64,000 bases of DNA from Streptomyces termitum (GTDB lineage: Bacteria; Actinomycetota; Actinomycetes; Streptomycetales; Streptomycetaceae). Position 1 is the stretch's first letter, and each line of letters opens with the position of its first letter. The position numbers were made by a program, and so were the translations under genes. The notes beneath the pieces were generated by a model, which saw nothing but the letters and a program-made list of their open reading frames with translations, ran no database searches and was not told the origin of the DNA. The DNA lies in the NCBI RefSeq assembly GCF_014650175.1, contig NZ_BMUL01000004.1, forward strand, positions 372,001 to 436,000. Direction: 5' to 3'. Below, piece by piece: positions 25,965-34,577 of the stretch.

Positions 25965-26773
25965 TCAGCCTGCCAGTCTTCGGAAGCCGATGAGGGCTGC
26001 GGCTATGCCGACGAAGGCAAGGAAGTGTTCGGCCTTGCGCTCGTAGCGGCGGTGGAGCCTTCGGCAGCCGGCCAGCCAGGACACGGTTCGCTCGACCACC
26101 CACCGGTGCCGGCCCGGCCGCTGTGAGGACTCGACCCCCCTGCGGGCGATGCGAGGACGGATGTCCCGCTGGCGTAGCCATCGCCGCAGGTGGTCGTAGT
26201 CGTACCCCTTGTCGGCGTGCAGTTTCGCCGACTTCCGGCGCCGGGGTCCGCGGCGGGAGCGGATGGGCGGGATGCCCCGGACGAGCGGCTCCAGGCCCAA
26301 GCTGTCGTGCATGTTCGCGCCGGAGATGCCCAAGGACAGCGGAAGCCCGTTGCGGTCACAGACCAGGTGGATTTTCGATCCTAGTTTGCCGCGGTCGGTC
26401 GGATTCGGTCCCGTCAGTGGCCCCCTTTTGTCGCCCGCAGGCTGACGGAGTCGATCGCACACCGCGACCAGTCCAGCTCGCCCCGCGCTCCGAGTTCGTC
26501 GAGGATCACGCGGTAGAGCCTGGCCCAGACCCGGTCCCGGCTCCACTGGGCGAACCGGCGGTAGACCGTGGGCCAGGCCGGGCCGAACACCGGCGGCAGC
26601 TGCCGCCACGTGCAGCCCGACGTCGCCACGAAGATGATCGCGGCCAGGGCTTCGCGGTCACCGGCCCGGCGTCGGCCACCGCCCTGGGGGCGTATCACCT
26701 CAGTCGGTGGCACCACCCGCCGGAACAGCACCCACAACTCGTCCGGCACCAGTCGCTCCACGAGATCCGTCAT
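25965..26773 (-). CDS. IS5-family transposase (two frames, -1 frameshift)
   Basis: The first frame starts at ATG 26773 (MTDLVERLVPDELWVLFRRV) and stops at 26414 shortly after an ACAAAAGGGGGC run. A -1 shift at the A-run continues into the second frame, which ends at 25965. The joined protein of about 270 residues has the DDE residues in order: CAIDSVSLRA, ISGANMHDS, and RWVVERTVSWLAGCRRLHRRYE. Frame sharing of this kind is normal for part of the IS5 family (IS427 group). No internal stop or extra shift is seen, unlike the copy in element 1, so it should be active and could also mobilise that copy. Confidence 0.85.
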
Positions 26774-26796
26774 GCACGGATCAACGAACTCTCACA

Positions 26797-26813
26797 CCAT
26801 AAGAAACGACGTC
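26797..26813 (-). repeat. Inverted repeat of element 2, transposase side
   Basis: Read on the minus strand it is GACGTCGTTTCTTATGG, identical over 17 bp to the other end; TTA follows on the plus strand. Confidence 0.85.
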
Positions 26814-26857
26814 TTATTCTCTGGCGATTCCGAAGCGGTGCGGGCAGGGTGGGTGGC

Positions 26858-27211
26858 ATGACAGGACGCTCCGCATCCGTTCCCGCGGAGGCAGAAGATC
26901 GCCAGGCCGTGGAGCACGTCCTCGGCCGTCCCTTGAGCCGGGCGTGGCCGGCGGGTGCATGGGCGCCGGGCACCCGGGTCACGGTCGTTCGGGATCCTGA
27001 CTGGGACGGCCCTTGGCAGGCGGAGTTCTCCGGAACGATCGATGCCGTGGGTGCAGCCGTGCCCAACGAACACGCCCAGGCGTTCAGCGGCGAGTTGCTG
27101 TACTGGGTCACCTTTGACGCACCGCAGTACGACAGCGACGGGGACGGCCCCTATCGCAAGGCCCAGGTCTGGGGTCGGTATCTGCGGACGAGGCCCGAGT
27201 CCGTGGTGTAG
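26858..27211 (+). CDS. Conserved hypothetical protein
   Basis: A 117-residue soluble protein. The C-terminal half (GTRVTVVRDPDWDGPWQAEFSGTID ... ELLYWVTFDAP) looks like a small SH3-type beta-barrel, while the N-terminal part is helical. ATG at 26858 lacks a good Shine-Dalgarno and CAGGGT eight bases upstream may be a -10 box, which suggests a leaderless message. It begins 42 bp after the TTA duplication of element 2. Function unknown. Confidence 0.6.
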   Translation: MTGRSASVPAEAEDRQAVEHVLGRPLSRAWPAGAWAPGTRVTVVRDPDWDGPWQAEFSGTIDAVGAAVPNEHAQAFSGELLYWVTFDAPQYDSDGDGPYRKAQVWGRYLRTRPESVV

Positions 27212-27288
27212 GGGTGCGGCAGGTCACGTTGCCACGTTCGAATCCTCCGGCGAGCCGGGAGAATCGTTGAGGGGCGGTGGAGTCGGGC

Positions 27289-27729
27289 ATGGGAATGGTC
27301 GAGAGGCTTTGGAAAGCGGGAGAGATCCCGCTTCGGGACGGTCTGTATCGACCGGACGACACCGGGCTGGAGTTGCACGTCGACGGACCGGGGGCGCATC
27401 ACCCGGATGCCGGGCAGCCGATTCCCTTTCGTGTCGGAGGGGTGCTCGATGTGGCCCGGGCCCTTGAGGAGTACCACGTCGACGAGGTGGATCCCTGTTT
27501 CGAGGTGCCGCTGCCGGACGGATCGGGGTGGATGTCCGGCGGGGGCGGCGGGATGGGCAACATCGGTTATCTCGCCCGCCTCGACGCTGACTCCTCGTTG
27601 CGGTGGGTCGCCGTCATGTTTCGTTCCAACCCGTTCGTCGGCGTGCGCTACGAGGGCATGCGGGCCGTCTTCACCAACGACTGGGGGAACCTGCTGACCC
27701 TTGACCTCACGACCCCCGCCCTCGGCTGA
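27289..27729 (+). CDS. Hypothetical protein
   Basis: A 146-residue acidic protein with no signal peptide or membrane segment. The middle has a glycine run (WMSGGGGGMGNIGYLARLD), and the end looks like beta strands (LRWVAVMFRSNPFVGVRYEGMRAVFTNDWGN). I recognise no family; the shape recalls immunity-type or SMI1-like small proteins only loosely. ATG at 27289 with GTGGAG six bases upstream is preferred, and GTG at 27277 is an alternative. Confidence 0.55.
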   Translation: MGMVERLWKAGEIPLRDGLYRPDDTGLELHVDGPGAHHPDAGQPIPFRVGGVLDVARALEEYHVDEVDPCFEVPLPDGSGWMSGGGGGMGNIGYLARLDADSSLRWVAVMFRSNPFVGVRYEGMRAVFTNDWGNLLTLDLTTPALG

Positions 27730-27802
27730 CCCGCCCGTCGGCCAAGGGAGTTGCGGAAGGTGACCGCGGGATCGCGGTGAAGGGGCGTTCTACGCTCGGC
27801 AT

Positions 27803-28198
27803 ATGGCGATCAGTTATGAATGGCGGGGCGACTTCGACAACGTCGCGGTCGACGCGTTGCACGCGGAGGGGTTCGGCGGGGCGGCTTCGGGCGTCGATTG
27901 GGTGGCCCGTGTGCGGCGGTACAGCCTCGGGTGGGTCTGTGCGTGGGAGGAGGGCGAGCTCGTCGGGTTCGTCAACGTCGTGTGGGACGGCGGAGTTCAC
28001 GCGTTCCTCCTCGACACGGTGGTCGCGGGAGGGCGCCGCCGGGCCGGGATCGGGGCCGGGCTCGTCGCCGAGGCCGTGCGGCGGGCCCGTGAGGCCGGAT
28101 GCGGGTGGCTCCACGTCGACTTCGAGGACGACCTGCGGCCGTTCTACCTCGACGCCTGCGGGTTCAGGCCGACGGCGGCGGGTCTCATCGCGCTCTGA
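27803..28198 (+). CDS. GNAT-family N-acetyltransferase
   Basis: A 131-residue single-domain acetyltransferase. The core GNAT strands are visible (GWVCAWEEGELVGFVNVVWDG, FLLDTVVAGGRRRAGIGAGLV with the acetyl-CoA loop RRAGIG, and WLHVDFEDDLRPFYLDACGFRPT). The ATG follows TACGCT by eight bases without a Shine-Dalgarno, so it may be leaderless. The substrate is unknown. Confidence 0.8.
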   Translation: MAISYEWRGDFDNVAVDALHAEGFGGAASGVDWVARVRRYSLGWVCAWEEGELVGFVNVVWDGGVHAFLLDTVVAGGRRRAGIGAGLVAEAVRRAREAGCGWLHVDFEDDLRPFYLDACGFRPTAAGLIAL

Positions 28199-28199
28199 G

Positions 28200-28310
28200 C
28201 GGCCGGGAGCCGACCGGCAGCCGGTCGGGAGCGGTCGGGAGTGGCCGGGAGCGGGGCGGGAGCAGTGGGGATCTGGCCGGGAGCGGTGGGGCAGGGGGCG
28301 GGGGCGGTCG
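28200..28310 (+). repeat. Degenerate G-rich decamer repeats
   Basis: About nine imperfect copies of a CGGGAGCGGT-like unit fill the gap after the acetyltransferase gene. No coding use is apparent. It may be slippage-derived DNA with strong G-quadruplex potential. Confidence 0.6.
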
Positions 28311-28429
28311 GTGTTCGGCCGGGGCCGTCCAGGTGATGGTGGGGGCGGGGCCGGAACCCGGGTGGGTGCGGGGCGTTCGATCGGGTGTCGTTCGTCCTTT
28401 CCGCTCGTCCCGTCTCCGGAGTCGTACCC

Positions 28430-30130
28430 ATGGTCAGTTCCCTTCCGCCCCGGTCCCCCCGCCGTGATTCCGGTGCCCCGCCCCGAGGGGTGCTGGTGGG
28501 GCGGCCGTGGGGGGCCGGCGGGGTGGCGGGGGCGTATGACGCGGTGGTGGTCGGGTCGGGGGCCGGCGGGCTGACGGCGGCGGTCTGCCTGGCCCGGCAG
28601 GGGCGGCGGGTCGCGGTCTTCGAGCGGCACTACACCGCCGGCGGCTACACCCACGCCTACCGGCGGCGCGGCTGGGAGTGGGACGTCGGCATCCACTACG
28701 TCGGCCAGTTGGGGAGGGGCGAGCCGGTACGGGTGCTGTCCGACTACCTGACCGGCGGCGCGCTGGAGTGGGCGCCGCTCGGGGACCCGTACGACGAGTA
28801 CCGCATCGCGGGGGAGGACCACCCCGTGCCCGTCGGCCTCGACGCCCAGCAGGCCGCCCTGATCGCCCGCTTCCCGGCCGAACGGGACGGCGTACGGGAG
28901 CTGTTCGCGCTGATCCGGCGGTGCCGGGGGGTGCTGCCCGCGCTCGCGCTGGGGCGGCTGTCGGGGCCGGTGGCGCGGCGGCTCGCCCGGGTCCTGCGGA
29001 CGGTGGCCGTCCCGCCGGAGGCACTGCGCCCCGCCCGCGAGGTGGTGGAGGAGAAGGTCCGCGACGCGCGGCTGCGGCAGGTGCTGCTCACACAGAGCGC
29101 GCTGCTGCTGGCCGACTCCACCCGCCGGCTGCCGTTCTTCCTCCTCGCCGTGCTGTTCGAGCACTTCCGCACCGGCGCCTGGTATCCGGTGGGCGGCAGC
29201 GCCGCCATCGCCCGCGCGATGCTCGGCCCGATCCGGGAGGCGGGCGGCGAGGTCTTCGTACGGGCCCCGGTCGCCCGGATCGTACGGGACGGGGACGGGG
29301 AGCGCGCCGGGGCGCGGGCGACGGGGGTGGTCCTGGCCGACGGCACCCGGGTGCGGGCCCCCGTCGTGGTCGGCGCGGCGGGCGCCCACCACACCTACCG
29401 CACCCTGCTGCCGGGCCCGCCCGCCGCCGGGGCGGAGCGGCTGGACGGCATGCGGCGCGGCTTCCCGTTCGTGGTGCTCTTCCTCGGCCTCGACGGCACG
29501 CCTGGGGAACTGGGCCTGCCCCGGCACAACATGATGGTCACCGAAGGGGACTGCGACGCCTTCTTCGACGGCCCCGCCGGACGCGTCAGCGGATGCTTCC
29601 TCTCCTTCTCCTGCGCCAAGGACCCCACCTGGGAGGCGCGTCACCCCGGCCGGTCCACCGGCGAGGTCCTCGCGTACGTCCGCCCGGACCTGTTCGCCCC
29701 CTTCCACGGCTCCCGCCCGCGCCACCGGGACCCCGCCTACCTCCGGCTGAAGGACGAACTGAGCGCGGAACTCCTCGCCGTGCTCCACCGCCGACTGCCG
29801 CGCACCCGGGGCCGGGTGGCGTACCACGAGCTCGGTACGCCGCTGTCGGCCGAGCACTTCACCGGCTGGCCCGGCGGGAGCCTCTACGGCCTCGCCAAGG
29901 ACGTCGCCGCCTTCGGCGACGGCCGCGGCCCCGGCCTCGCGGACTGGATCCGCCCGCGCACCGGGGTCCCCGGCCTCTACCTGGCCGGCCAGGACTGTCT
30001 GGCCGGAGGCTTCCTCGGCGCGGTCACCGGCGGCCTGCTCGCCGCCCACGAGGCCCTCGACGGCCGGGGCAGGGCCCGGCTGTGGGCCGGGCTGCTCGGA
30101 CACGGCGTCCGGCCGCCCGCCTCCCGGTGA
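28430..30130 (+). CDS. FAD-dependent oxidoreductase of the phytoene desaturase/retinol saturase type
   Basis: A 566-residue flavoprotein. The FAD-binding motif near residue 38 is VVVGSGAGGLTAAVCLARQG, followed by the family HYTAGGYTHAYRRRGWEWDVGIHYVG. The C-terminal second nucleotide contact is GVPGLYLAGQDCLAGGFLGAVTGGLLAA. This resembles CrtI-like carotenoid isomerases and plant/animal all-trans-retinol saturases rather than classical phytoene desaturases. No carotenoid genes are nearby, so the substrate is open. ATG at 28430 with a CCGGA site; the first 30 residues are Pro/Arg-rich and may not all be real. Confidence 0.75.
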   Translation: MVSSLPPRSPRRDSGAPPRGVLVGRPWGAGGVAGAYDAVVVGSGAGGLTAAVCLARQGRRVAVFERHYTAGGYTHAYRRRGWEWDVGIHYVGQLGRGEPVRVLSDYLTGGALEWAPLGDPYDEYRIAGEDHPVPVGLDAQQAALIARFPAERDGVRELFALIRRCRGVLPALALGRLSGPVARRLARVLRTVAVPPEALRPAREVVEEKVRDARLRQVLLTQSALLLADSTRRLPFFLLAVLFEHFRTGAWYPVGGSAAIARAMLGPIREAGGEVFVRAPVARIVRDGDGERAGARATGVVLADGTRVRAPVVVGAAGAHHTYRTLLPGPPAAGAERLDGMRRGFPFVVLFLGLDGTPGELGLPRHNMMVTEGDCDAFFDGPAGRVSGCFLSFSCAKDPTWEARHPGRSTGEVLAYVRPDLFAPFHGSRPRHRDPAYLRLKDELSAELLAVLHRRLPRTRGRVAYHELGTPLSAEHFTGWPGGSLYGLAKDVAAFGDGRGPGLADWIRPRTGVPGLYLAGQDCLAGGFLGAVTGGLLAAHEALDGRGRARLWAGLLGHGVRPPASR

Positions 30131-30160
30131 CGGCCGGAAGGACGGGCGGCCGGCGGTGTC

Positions 30161-31030
30161 CTACGCGGGCTCGACGGGCAGCCACAGCTCGCAGGTCGCG
30201 GTGGTGAAGTCGGCCGACCGGTCGAGGAACGCGACGATCGACGGGCCCGGCCGCAGCCGCCACGGGTTGGACGGGAACCACTCGGTCGCGGTCGCCGCCC
30301 AGGCGGTCTGGAGGGCCTGCGGGTGGGGGCCGCTGGTGCGGAAGACCGCCCACGTCCCCGCCGCCGTCTCGACGGAGTCGAGCCCGTCCGGGACCGGGGT
30401 GGCCCCGTCCAGGGCGACCCCGTGCAGATAGGTGAGCTCGCTGCCCTCCCGGGCGTCGGGGTCGACGCCGTCGCTGACCTGGAGCAGGCCCGCCGGTTCG
30501 GTGTCGCCGAGGGCCTTCAGTCGCGCGTGCTCCTCCTGCGGCAGCGCGGCGATGTGCCGCTGGATGTGCGGGTTGACGCCCTCGTGGACGAGGGGGACGC
30601 GGGCCGCGTGGCCGACCAGGCGGAACGCGGGGCGGTCGACGAGACGGGTTTCCATGGGAGTGCTCCCTTCGACGGTCAGGCGGAACCTGAGCCGTGGTTG
30701 TGTCCTCAAGGGGCCCCCGTCCCGGCGCACGTCGCCGGGTGCGGCGCCGTGCACCGCCCGGAACGCGCGGCCGAACGCCTCGGTCGAGCCGTACCCGTAC
30801 CGGACGGCGACGCCCAGCAGGTCCCGCTCGCCCCGGACGAGGTCGGCCGCGGCCACGGTCATGCGCCGCCGCCGCACGTACTCCGACAGCGGCATGCCCG
30901 CCAGCGACGAGAACATCCGGCGCAGGTGGTACCCGGTGGTGCCGACCGTCCCGGCCAGCGCGTCCACGTCGAGCTCTTCGCCGAGGTGCTCCTCGACGAG
31001 ATCGACGAGGCGGTTGAGTGCCGCGATCAT
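30161..31030 (-). CDS. AraC-family regulator with GyrI-like effector domain
   Basis: A 289-residue regulator. Residues about 5-105 hold two helix-turn-helix units of the AraC type (LAGTVGTTGYHLRRMFSSLAG and VAVRYGYGSTEAFGRAFRAV). Residues about 130-289 form a GyrI-like small-molecule-binding domain (VDRPAFRLVGHAARVPLVHEG ... WAVFRTSGPHPQALQTAW). Such fusions of the Rob/BltR-like type respond to drugs and activate efflux. The start is ATG at 31030 with a GGAGG site. The adjacent genes do not reveal a target. Confidence 0.85.
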   Translation of the reverse strand: MIAALNRLVDLVEEHLGEELDVDALAGTVGTTGYHLRRMFSSLAGMPLSEYVRRRRMTVAAADLVRGERDLLGVAVRYGYGSTEAFGRAFRAVHGAAPGDVRRDGGPLRTQPRLRFRLTVEGSTPMETRLVDRPAFRLVGHAARVPLVHEGVNPHIQRHIAALPQEEHARLKALGDTEPAGLLQVSDGVDPDAREGSELTYLHGVALDGATPVPDGLDSVETAAGTWAVFRTSGPHPQALQTAWAATATEWFPSNPWRLRPGPSIVAFLDRSADFTTATCELWLPVEPA

Positions 31031-31277
31031 GGGGCCTCCTTCTTCCTTGCGGTTCCCACTCTGGCGGCGGGGGTATGGGCCGCGCCCGATCGTTCCGGAC
31101 CGGATCGGTCGGACCCGCGCGCGGCACGCGGAACGGCGCGGGGACCCCCGGTCCCGAAGGTGCCGGACCGGTGCCGCGCGGTGCGATCCGATCACGGGAC
31201 GGGGGGCGGGACCGGGGGCGTACGTACCCTGGAGGGGACGGGTCGGCCGGGGCGCGCCCCCGGGTACGGAGGAGGAG

Positions 31278-31574
31278 GTGGTCGGTACGGACCGCACGGG
31301 TGTGTTCTGGTGGGTGCTCGTCGCCGCGACCCTGGCGGTGGCGGCCGTCCTGGCCGTGCGCCTGTTCCGGGCCCGCAGGCTCCTCGCCGACTCCGGCATC
31401 CCGATGTCCCGCAAGATGCTCTTCTGGGGCGCGCTGGTCTACCTGGTGAGCCCGGTGGACCTGCTGCCCGACCCCGTCCTCCTCGACGACATCGGCGTCC
31501 TGCTGGTCGCGCTCAGGATGCTGCACCGCGCCGGTGCGCGGGCGGTGGAGCGGAGGGCCGAGGGCACGGGCTGA
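31278..31574 (+). CDS. Small DUF1232 membrane protein
   Basis: A 98-residue protein with an N-terminal transmembrane helix (WWVLVAATLAVAAVLAVRLF) and the DUF1232 core (WGALVYLVSPVDLLPD..LLDDIGVLLVALRM). The GTG at 31278 has a strong GGAGG site 5 bp upstream. Function unknown. Confidence 0.75.
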   Translation: MVGTDRTGVFWWVLVAATLAVAAVLAVRLFRARRLLADSGIPMSRKMLFWGALVYLVSPVDLLPDPVLLDDIGVLLVALRMLHRAGARAVERRAEGTG

Positions 31575-31630
31575 TCCGGCCGGACAGGTCGGTACGGGGC
31601 TCGGGTGGCGGTCGCGGGGGTACGCGGCGC

Positions 31631-32674
31631 CTACGGGTCCGCCCGGGGTGCCGCGAGCGCCGTGCCGAGGCCGGTGCGCGCGTAGCGGACGACCCGGCCC
31701 CGGCGGTGCCGGTCGACCAGCCCCGCCCGCAGCAGAATGCCGAGGTGGTACGAGACGGTCGCACTGCTCCAGCCGGTCCGCAGGCTCAGCTCGACCGTGG
31801 ACGCGGGCGTCTCCAGCGTGGTCAGGAGCGCGGCCCGGGTCGTGCCCACGAGTCCCGTCAGGGCCGGTTCCGCCGGGCTCGCCGGGCGCTCTCCGAGGGC
31901 GCCGATGCCGCGCGCCCGGTAGAACAGCACCGGCGTGTGCGGATACTCGGCGGCGAACAGCACCGGGCCGACGTGCGTCGTGGTCGGCACGAAGAGGACC
32001 CCTTCGTCGGCCCAGTCGATGACCCCGGAGTAGGCGCGCTCCAGGACGAGCTCGGTGCCCGTCCAGCGCATCCGCTCGCCGAGGTCGTCGAGCACCGCCG
32101 CCGCGCCGTGCGCCGCCATCCGGTCGGCGCGGTTGCCGATGTCGGCGTCCAGGACCGCCCGGACCCGCGGCCAGTCCGGCGCCAGGACGGCCTCGAAGAG
32201 GACCGCCATCGCCTCCGCCGCCGCGGCCGCCACGGCGCCGCCGCCGTCGCGGGCCGGAGCCGCGAGCGCCGGGGGCATCGGCCGCCGCCACCGCTCGTAC
32301 ACCGCCGCGCTCGGGTGCAGCGCGAGGACCTGGGGCCACACGCGCCGGCCGCGTATCGCGATGTCGAGCTGGTAGTCGACCTCCTCGACCGGGGTCGCCG
32401 CGATGCGGGCGACCACCTCAGGCAGCGACTCGCCGGGGCGCGGCACGGGCGTCAGGAAGTCCGGGATGTAGCTGTGGTCGACGGGCACCAGGGCTTCGAG
32501 GAGCGCCAGCCGCCCCGGCGGAAGCGCCCGCCGGGCGCGGGCGTGCCACTCCCGCGCGTGGGCGGCCGGATGCCGGCCGCGGTGCCGCAGCACACCGAGC
32601 ACCTCCATGGCCGCGGACGTGGCGAAGCGCGACCTGCTCCAAGCCCGTGCGTCCAGCCGCACCCTCATCGCCAT
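31631..32674 (-). CDS. ArsR-type winged-helix regulator (DUF5937-like)
   Basis: A 347-residue protein. The long N-terminal part (MRVRLDARAWSRSRFATSAAMEVLGVL...) belongs to a helical domain typical of actinobacterial DUF5937 regulators, and the C-terminal 70 residues are an ArsR winged helix (SLRTGWSSATVSYHLGILLRAGLV). ATG at 32674 is the first of two close methionines. No metal-binding Cys motif is seen, so it is not a classical metal sensor. It faces away from the secreted-protein gene. Confidence 0.75.
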   Translation of the reverse strand: MAMRVRLDARAWSRSRFATSAAMEVLGVLRHRGRHPAAHAREWHARARRALPPGRLALLEALVPVDHSYIPDFLTPVPRPGESLPEVVARIAATPVEEVDYQLDIAIRGRRVWPQVLALHPSAAVYERWRRPMPPALAAPARDGGGAVAAAAAEAMAVLFEAVLAPDWPRVRAVLDADIGNRADRMAAHGAAAVLDDLGERMRWTGTELVLERAYSGVIDWADEGVLFVPTTTHVGPVLFAAEYPHTPVLFYRARGIGALGERPASPAEPALTGLVGTTRAALLTTLETPASTVELSLRTGWSSATVSYHLGILLRAGLVDRHRRGRVVRYARTGLGTALAAPRADP

Positions 32675-32799
32675 CCCGCGAGTGTCCCACCGCGGCCGGG
32701 GCGGGCCGATGGATTCGAAGACCCTCGAATGCGTGGAGGCCGCCGCCGTGCTCACCGGATCGTGGGCCGCGACCGTGTCACCCCGACCGAGGAGGCGCC

Positions 32800-33549
32800 T
32801 TGCGCTCCGACCTGACGACCGAGAGCACCGAGAGCACCCGTGGGACGGCCGCGGATCCCGGCTGGGACCGTCCTTCCGCCGCCGCCTCCGTCGGCCGCCG
32901 CGGCATCGTGCGCATGGGCGCCGTCCTCGGCTCGCTGGGGCTCCTGGCCGCCGCCGCCCCGGCGTCGGCGGCCGGTGCCGCGCCGGTGCCGACGGCCGGC
33001 GATCCCGCGGCGCGCAAGCCGATCCTGGTCGGCGCCAACCCCGGCCTCCAGCTCTTCGACGGGGCCGGCGCGTGCACCGCCTACCTCTCGACCTGGCAGG
33101 TGGACTGGTCCACCCACGGGGCGGGGAACGTCCTCGTGCTCTGGCGGCCGGACGGCGTGCGGGTCGTCGGGGAGGACCCGCGCCTCGCGCTCTGGCTGGC
33201 CGACCACTTCGTCCGCCACTTCCCCGAACTCGACGGCCTGCCGTGGTCCGCCCCCCGGTTCCACCGGTCAGAGGTCCTGGTCGGGATCGACCTCGCGTCC
33301 GGGCTGCGGGCCCGGGGCGGCGGCGTCGACGTGAGCATGGCCGGGGTCCTCGACCGGCGCGCCTTCGCCACCGACCGGTTCCCGCTGGGCGACACGGAAC
33401 ACAGCCTGAGCCTGGTGCTGGGCCCGTGCGAGCGGGCCCGGGCCCACGTCGACGGCCGCCTCCTGCCCGGTGCGATCAGCCGGGGAGGGACCCCGGAGCG
33501 CCCGTCGTCGTCGGCGTTCCTCGCCGCGGCCGAGGTGTGGCGGGCCTGA
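32800..33549 (+). CDS. Tat-secreted hypothetical protein
   Basis: A 249-residue exported protein. The TTG at 32800 has a GGAGG site five bases upstream, and the sequence then has a twin-arginine signal (GRRGIVRMGAVLGSLGLLAA ... ASA). The mature part contains strands such as GNVLVLWRPDGVRVVGEDPRLALWLADHFV and a single region with paired Cys. No family is assigned with confidence. It may bind a cofactor before export, as Tat substrates often do. Confidence 0.6.
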   Translation: MRSDLTTESTESTRGTAADPGWDRPSAAASVGRRGIVRMGAVLGSLGLLAAAAPASAAGAAPVPTAGDPAARKPILVGANPGLQLFDGAGACTAYLSTWQVDWSTHGAGNVLVLWRPDGVRVVGEDPRLALWLADHFVRHFPELDGLPWSAPRFHRSEVLVGIDLASGLRARGGGVDVSMAGVLDRRAFATDRFPLGDTEHSLSLVLGPCERARAHVDGRLLPGAISRGGTPERPSSSAFLAAAEVWRA

Positions 33550-33558
33550 TGCGGCGCA

Positions 33559-33591
33559 TGCCCCGGGGCGACGTCGGATCGCCCCGGGGCA
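33559..33591. terminator. Bidirectional hairpin
   Basis: A perfect 13-bp stem (TGCCCCGGGGCGA/TCGCCCCGGGGCA), loop of 7, between convergent genes. Confidence 0.65.
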
Positions 33592-33608
33592 CGGACCGGG
33601 AGGGGGGT

Positions 33609-34232
33609 CTAGACGCTCCAGATCTCCTTGATCGTCTTCACTTCGCCCTGGGCGCCGAGGGTGATCTCGTAGACGTTGCCGAAGCAGCCGAAGGGCGCTT
33701 CCACCTTGGGGTAGTCGTCGGGCGCCCCGATCTCCCGGGCCAGGCAGCGGTCGACGTGCAGGGCCAGCTGCTCGTGGTTCACCCGCTTCCACCGGCCGGG
33801 GCCGTCGGCCAGGGCCAGGTCCGCCGTGACGCTGGTGGGGAGCACGTAGTGCTTGGTCGGGGCGTCCTTCTCGGCGCCGTAGATCCAGTCGTTCGGCGTG
33901 CAGTGCGGCGTGGCCTCGGCGGCCTCGAAGCCGCCGGCGTCACGCATCAGCGTGATCTTCACCTTCTGGATCCCGGCGGGCAGGACCGGGGGGTTGCCGC
34001 AGTCCCCGCCCTTTCCGTCGCCGTTGACGTCGTCGGTCGGTTCGCCGCCCGTGGCCGGGTCGGCGGCCGGGGTCCCGGACGCGGTGGCCGACGGAGCGGC
34101 CGGTGCCGAGGTTCCGCCGCCGGTGCCCGCGGTGGTGCCGGCGGCCTCGGAGCCGTCCGGGCCGCAGGCGGTGACGCCGCTCAGCGCGGCGAGGAGGGCG
34201 AGCGCGCCGAGGGCGCGGCGAGTCGATGTCAT
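33609..34232 (-). CDS. Lipoprotein of unknown function
   Basis: A 207-residue lipoprotein. The signal ends with lipobox GVTAC at about residue 23, followed by a Thr/Ala/Pro-rich linker and a folded part with four Cys (GGDCGNPPV, EATPHCTPND, HVDRCLAREI, PFGCFGNVYE). It should sit on the outer face of the membrane. No known domain is recognised. Confidence 0.7.
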   Translation of the reverse strand: MTSTRRALGALALLAALSGVTACGPDGSEAAGTTAGTGGGTSAPAAPSATASGTPAADPATGGEPTDDVNGDGKGGDCGNPPVLPAGIQKVKITLMRDAGGFEAAEATPHCTPNDWIYGAEKDAPTKHYVLPTSVTADLALADGPGRWKRVNHEQLALHVDRCLAREIGAPDDYPKVEAPFGCFGNVYEITLGAQGEVKTIKEIWSV

Positions 34233-34577
34233 TGCTTCATTCCCCCGAATGAGACGGCGCCGGAAGCCGGCGCACTGACGTGATCATGATTGATCGACGG
34301 GGCTTTCTACCTCACCGGGCCGGTCCGGGGCCAATCGGCGGGGCGAGCGGCGGGCCGGTGCGGTCCGCGCCGACCGGGACGGTGCGGATCCGGCCAGATC
34401 CGGGGAGCGGGGGAGCGGCCGTCGTCCCCGAGGCCGTCGGCGGCTGGGGCGCCACAGCGGCCGATGTTGGTTTCTAGCCAAATTCGGTTGCTTGTGTCGT
34501 TTTTTGAATGCAGCCGATTGGATTTTATGCCGAAAATGTTCAAGCGGCATGTGATTGTCATGAGCAGGGGGAGAACC
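34233..34577. other. Divergent intergenic region with an AT-rich core
   Basis: This 345-bp region separates the lipoprotein gene from the first gene of the polyketide region. About 34480-34560 is the most A/T-rich stretch nearby (it includes GTCGTTTTTTGAATGC and GATTTTATGCC), suggesting a promoter or regulator site for the transposase-derived gene. TGATCATGATTGATCGA at 34279 contains overlapping TGATCA dyads. I see no clear -35/-10 pair or gene. Confidence 0.5.

Larger units (their letters stand above)
25344..26813 (-). mobile_element. IS5-family element 2 carrying an unknown passenger gene
   Basis: A 1470-bp element with perfect 17-bp inverted repeats (GACGTCGTTTCTTATGG) and a 3-bp direct duplication TTA on each side (25341-25343 and 26814-26816). 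It holds an apparently intact two-frame transposase on the minus strand and a convergent gene on the plus strand; the two stops are 8 bp apart. It shares layout and about 95 percent of the N-terminal transposase sequence with element 1, but the passenger differs. Intact ends, duplication and transposase suggest recent, perhaps ongoing, mobility. Confidence 0.85.

Noticed and set aside
28200..28310. CRISPR-like direct repeats
   Set aside because: Units are about 10 bp, degenerate and without spacers; simple G-rich repeat.
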